Origin: Sulfurimonas sp.
Lineage (GTDB): Bacteria > Campylobacterota > Campylobacteria > Campylobacterales > Sulfurimonadaceae
Direction of reading: 5' to 3'
Assembly: GCA_021157485.1 (NCBI GenBank)
Contig: JAGGWO010000143.1
Coordinates: 1-16,953 of the forward strand
Length of the DNA stretch: 16,953 nucleotides
The notes beneath the pieces were generated by a model, which ran no database searches, was not told the DNA's origin, and worked only from the letters and a program-made list of their open reading frames with translations. Shown piece after piece: positions 14,599 through 16,953 of this stretch. Positions within the stretch are counted from its first letter, which is position 1. The number at the start of each line of letters is the position of its first letter. A program made the position numbers and the translations under genes.

Positions 14599-16104
14599 TT
14601 ATTTGTCACATATATTTAATGTCTTACCTTTAATCTTAGAAATATAACCACATCCTAAAACTGTATCAAAAATATTATCATGTGAAATATCTTCTAATTT
14701 TCGCATCTTTTCCAAATCTAAGCTCTTGCTCTGGAGATATTTATCTGAAAACCATAATATAAATGGCACAGTTGTCTGCTCTTTAGGTGCAACGTTATAA
14801 GGTGTAGAGTGGCCAAATCTTTTTACAATTCCTAAAGATTTTTCTCCTAAACTCTCACCGTGATCTGAAGTATAAATAATACATGCTTTTTTATCTTTTA
14901 ACATATCCATTATTTTTGTGAGAAATATATCAGTATAGTAAATCGTATTATCGTAACTATTATCTAACTTCTCTTTCTCACAACTTGAAACACCTACATT
15001 ACACAGAGGTTTAAAAATTTGATATTTTTGGGGAACTCGTTCATTATAGTCTATATGGCTTCCTAAAGTATGCAAAACTATAAGCTTATTATTCTGATTT
15101 TTAAGAATTTCGTTCAGTTGAGGAAGTAGCTCTCCATCATAATCTAAATCGTGCTCATATTTGCAAACAGCTGCTTCTTGACAAAAGTTTTTTATTCTTT
15201 TTTGATCGCTATTTCTTGAAAACCAATATGTTTCATATCCTAAATCTTTATATATCTCTACAAAACTGTTCTCTCTTATGACATTATCATACTCATCATG
15301 TGTGTCCCTTGTTAGTAGGCAAGGTATCGAATTGAGAGTTGATGTATCACATGATGTAGCATTTTTAAAAGAGATTAGGTTTTCATTATTTGTAAAGTTT
15401 GGAGTTGTATTTTTATAATAACCATTAATCCCAAATCTATCACCTCTAGCACTTTCTCCGAGTACAAATACTACTATTGTATCATTTGAATCAGAATTGA
15501 GTTGATATTCATTGCTGATATTCTTTTTGTTAATATCTACTGATCTTTTTTGCATAATTATATAATCTGTAATTGCAGGAATCATAAAGAGTGGCGCTAC
15601 ATTTGGTGTATCATCTGTCATAAAATCATCAAACACTACTCTATCTATTTTATAAAATCCAAAAAACACAATTAATATCGCAAATATATACGTGAGATAT
15701 TTTTTCAAAGGAAGACTATTTTGTTTGAGTATCACTTTTATATTTAACAGATAAAGCAAAGCAAAACAAACAAAAACATAAATATAAAAATTTATATCAA
15801 GTAACTCAAATGCCTCAGAACTATCCGTAGAAAGTACATTGTTTAGCATATTTCCATCTATTACAATACCCATAGTATTGATAAAATATAGACCTATAAC
15901 AGAGATAACAAGTAATATATTTATAAAAATTGCATTTGCTATTTTATTCCAAGAAAAAAGTGTTAACAAAAAGAGCAATATTATAAAATAGACTATGATT
16001 TCATATAAAACTGCGTAGGAGCTACTAACTGTTGTAAAAAGAGATAAAAAGAACTTATAATTTAATAGCCATAGCAGAGTAGTAATAATTAAAATATTTT
16101 TCAA
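14599..16104 (-). CDS. Phosphoethanolamine transferase, EptA/EptC-like
   Basis: A 501-residue inner-membrane enzyme of the alkaline-phosphatase superfamily that moves phosphoethanolamine from phosphatidylethanolamine to acceptors such as lipid A. About five helices fill residues 1-155. The periplasmic catalytic domain has E217 (LGESARGDRFG), nucleophile T254 (SCDTST), H350 (LGSH), D414-H415 (SDHGESLGE) and H432 (FGHSTPY), matching EptA active-site spacing. Cysteine pairs such as C252/C262, C308/C314 and C368/C375 resemble the family disulfides. The start is TTG, with AGG seven bases before it; no in-frame upstream ATG avoids a stop. It is divergent from a second membrane protein of the same broad family and lies directly upstream of motA. 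In Campylobacter jejuni EptC modifies both lipid A and flagellar rod protein FlgG, so the acceptor here is open. Confidence 0.9.
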   Translation of the reverse strand: MKNILIITTLLWLLNYKFFLSLFTTVSSSYAVLYEIIVYFIILLFLLTLFSWNKIANAIFINILLVISVIGLYFINTMGIVIDGNMLNNVLSTDSSEAFELLDINFYIYVFVCFALLYLLNIKVILKQNSLPLKKYLTYIFAILIVFFGFYKIDRVVFDDFMTDDTPNVAPLFMIPAITDYIIMQKRSVDINKKNISNEYQLNSDSNDTIVVFVLGESARGDRFGINGYYKNTTPNFTNNENLISFKNATSCDTSTLNSIPCLLTRDTHDEYDNVIRENSFVEIYKDLGYETYWFSRNSDQKRIKNFCQEAAVCKYEHDLDYDGELLPQLNEILKNQNNKLIVLHTLGSHIDYNERVPQKYQIFKPLCNVGVSSCEKEKLDNSYDNTIYYTDIFLTKIMDMLKDKKACIIYTSDHGESLGEKSLGIVKRFGHSTPYNVAPKEQTTVPFILWFSDKYLQSKSLDLEKMRKLEDISHDNIFDTVLGCGYISKIKGKTLNICDK

Positions 16105-16160
16105 TCTTCAACCTAATGGTGATTTTTCATAACGCATTGTAATCAAATCTTGTTTAAATA

Positions 16161-16172
16161 ATAGTATACTAT
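16161..16172. promoter_or_regulatory. 12-bp palindrome with -10-like TATACT in divergent promoter region
   Basis: ATAGTATACTAT is a perfect palindrome in the 106-base gap between the two divergent genes. It contains TATACT (16165-16170), a good -10 candidate for the plus-strand gene, whose TTG start is 41 bases further on. Being symmetrical, the same box could serve the minus-strand gene. It could equally be an operator half-site pair. The rest of the gap is AT-rich, without other clear signals. Confidence 0.35.
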
Positions 16173-16210
16173 CAAACTTTAAATATGTACTACTTTATTA
16201 AGGATAATTA

Positions 16211-16953
16211 TTGTTTCAAACTTTTCGCAACAACCTTCTAGACGTATCACTGCTTATAAAAGCTAATTTATTTATAACGACTCTGCTGTATCTACTTTTC
16301 ACGTCACTATATAGTGATTACACACTAAGTTCACTTATTTTCACTACTGTTGCTACACTCTCTTCGGTAACTATTTTATATCTACTCTTTTACATACTAT
16401 TAGCACCTCTCTCTTTTATAAAAAGAGCCTCTTTATGGATTGGTGCAACTATTTTTATCATCGCGGACTTAGCTTTAATAGTGGACTTCTTTATTTATAG
16501 AATATGGAAATTTCATATAAATGCGATGGTTTTAAATATCATCTTTTCACCCGATGCTGCTGATAGTATACAAGCTGGTATTGCTCCATTTATTGTAGCT
16601 TTTTTGATAATTATTTCTCTTATATTATTTGAAATATACATACTTAAGTCTATCTCAAGAACTCAACTAGAAATTAAAAAAAGTTTCAATTCAAAACTTA
16701 ATAAAAAACTACTGCCTCTGCTACTAATTTTTGTTTTAAGCGATAAAATTATTTATGGTTTTGCAAACATGTATGCAAAAACTGAATACTTGGAACCCAC
16801 CAAAGTAATTCCTCTCTACCAACCAATGGATTTTACAGGTACTATGGAGAAAGTTTTTGGATTAAAAGGAACTCCAAGTAACAAACAAACACTAGGTATT
16901 AACGCAAACAAAAATCTTAACTATCCGATTAATCCTATAAAAATATCAAATCC
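16211..16953 (+). CDS. N-terminal part of a YejM/PbgA-like (DUF3413-type) membrane sulfatase-family protein, cut by window end
   Basis: An open frame runs from TTG at 16211 to the window edge (247 codons, no stop). AAGGA at 16200-16204 lies six bases before the TTG; there is no nearby in-frame ATG. The visible part is a membrane domain of about five helices (FITTLLYLLFTSLYS, ILYLLFYILLAPLSF, ATIFIIADLALIVDFFIY, APFIVAFLIIISLILF, KKLLPLLLIFVLS). The segment YRIWKFHINAMVLNII and the downstream VIPLYQPMDF resemble the linker before the sulfatase domain in YejM-like proteins, which act in outer-membrane lipid homeostasis. The catalytic domain lies beyond the window, so it is not known whether it is an active enzyme. 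Confidence 0.72.
   Translation, partial: MFQTFRNNLLDVSLLIKANLFITTLLYLLFTSLYSDYTLSSLIFTTVATLSSVTILYLLFYILLAPLSFIKRASLWIGATIFIIADLALIVDFFIYRIWKFHINAMVLNIIFSPDAADSIQAGIAPFIVAFLIIISLILFEIYILKSISRTQLEIKKSFNSKLNKKLLPLLLIFVLSDKIIYGFANMYAKTEYLEPTKVIPLYQPMDFTGTMEKVFGLKGTPSNKQTLGINANKNLNYPINPIKISN

Noticed and set aside
16105..16140. Short leader ORF (ATG AAA AAT CAC CAT TAG) before the phosphoethanolamine transferase
   Set aside because: Five codons, no ribosome binding site or attenuator structure; most likely chance.
1..16953. Search for CRISPR arrays, insertion sequences, phage genes, toxin-antitoxin pairs, tRNA or rRNA
   Set aside because: No regularly spaced repeats, transposase motifs, inverted-repeat-bounded elements or RNA gene signatures were seen; gaps between genes are short and AT-rich.

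Overview
The window is AT-rich, compactly coded bacterial DNA with a strong Campylobacterota (Epsilonproteobacteria) flavour, most like a free-living marine or sulfidic member such as Sulfurimonas. The assignment rests on gene content and order: a 3-dehydroquinate synthase / MscS channel / MtaB / FtsH-like AAA ATPase run preceded by a COG3400 TrkA-like protein (an order I recall from Helicobacter), the short BioV-type esterase, an SdhE/MfrE-type CCG subunit, and a Na+-type (PomAB-like) flagellar stator. No lineage call could be checked by search.

Left part, plus strand (1-2143): the last codons of an upstream gene (probably the iron-sulfur subunit of a succinate dehydrogenase/fumarate reductase complex), the double-CCG-domain subunit of that complex, a hairpin terminator, exonuclease III, and an 88-residue protein of unknown function. 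A perfect 26-bp palindrome at the convergent junction (2142-2167) overlaps both flanking stop codons and probably terminates transcription both ways.

Central block, minus strand (14535 down to 2167): transcription runs motA - motB - fliP - trmA - coiled-coil/SH3-like exported protein - COG3400 TrkA-like protein - aroB - mscS - mtaB - FtsH-like ATPase - bioV - mogA. Neighbouring genes mostly overlap by 1-14 bases or are separated by a few tens of bases, so it reads as one or two long operons mixing flagellar motor and export, tRNA modification, aromatic amino acid, biotin and molybdenum cofactor genes. A 77-base gap before aroB could hold an internal promoter.

Right part: a phosphoethanolamine transferase on the minus strand (TTG start) lies just upstream of motA. 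It is divergent from a plus-strand membrane protein (also TTG start), cut by the window end, that looks like the N-terminal part of a YejM/PbgA-like sulfatase-family protein.

Most notable points: the FtsH-like protein keeps an intact AAA+ motor but has lost all three HExxH residues, so it is probably a pseudoprotease. The TrmA-type methyltransferase carries the four-cysteine iron-sulfur motif of RumA/RlmD, absent from E. coli TrmA as I remember it. The stator genes look Na+-driven. The phosphoethanolamine transferase sits beside flagellar genes. I see no CRISPR array, insertion sequence, phage, tRNA or rRNA, and no clear new defence or mobile system.
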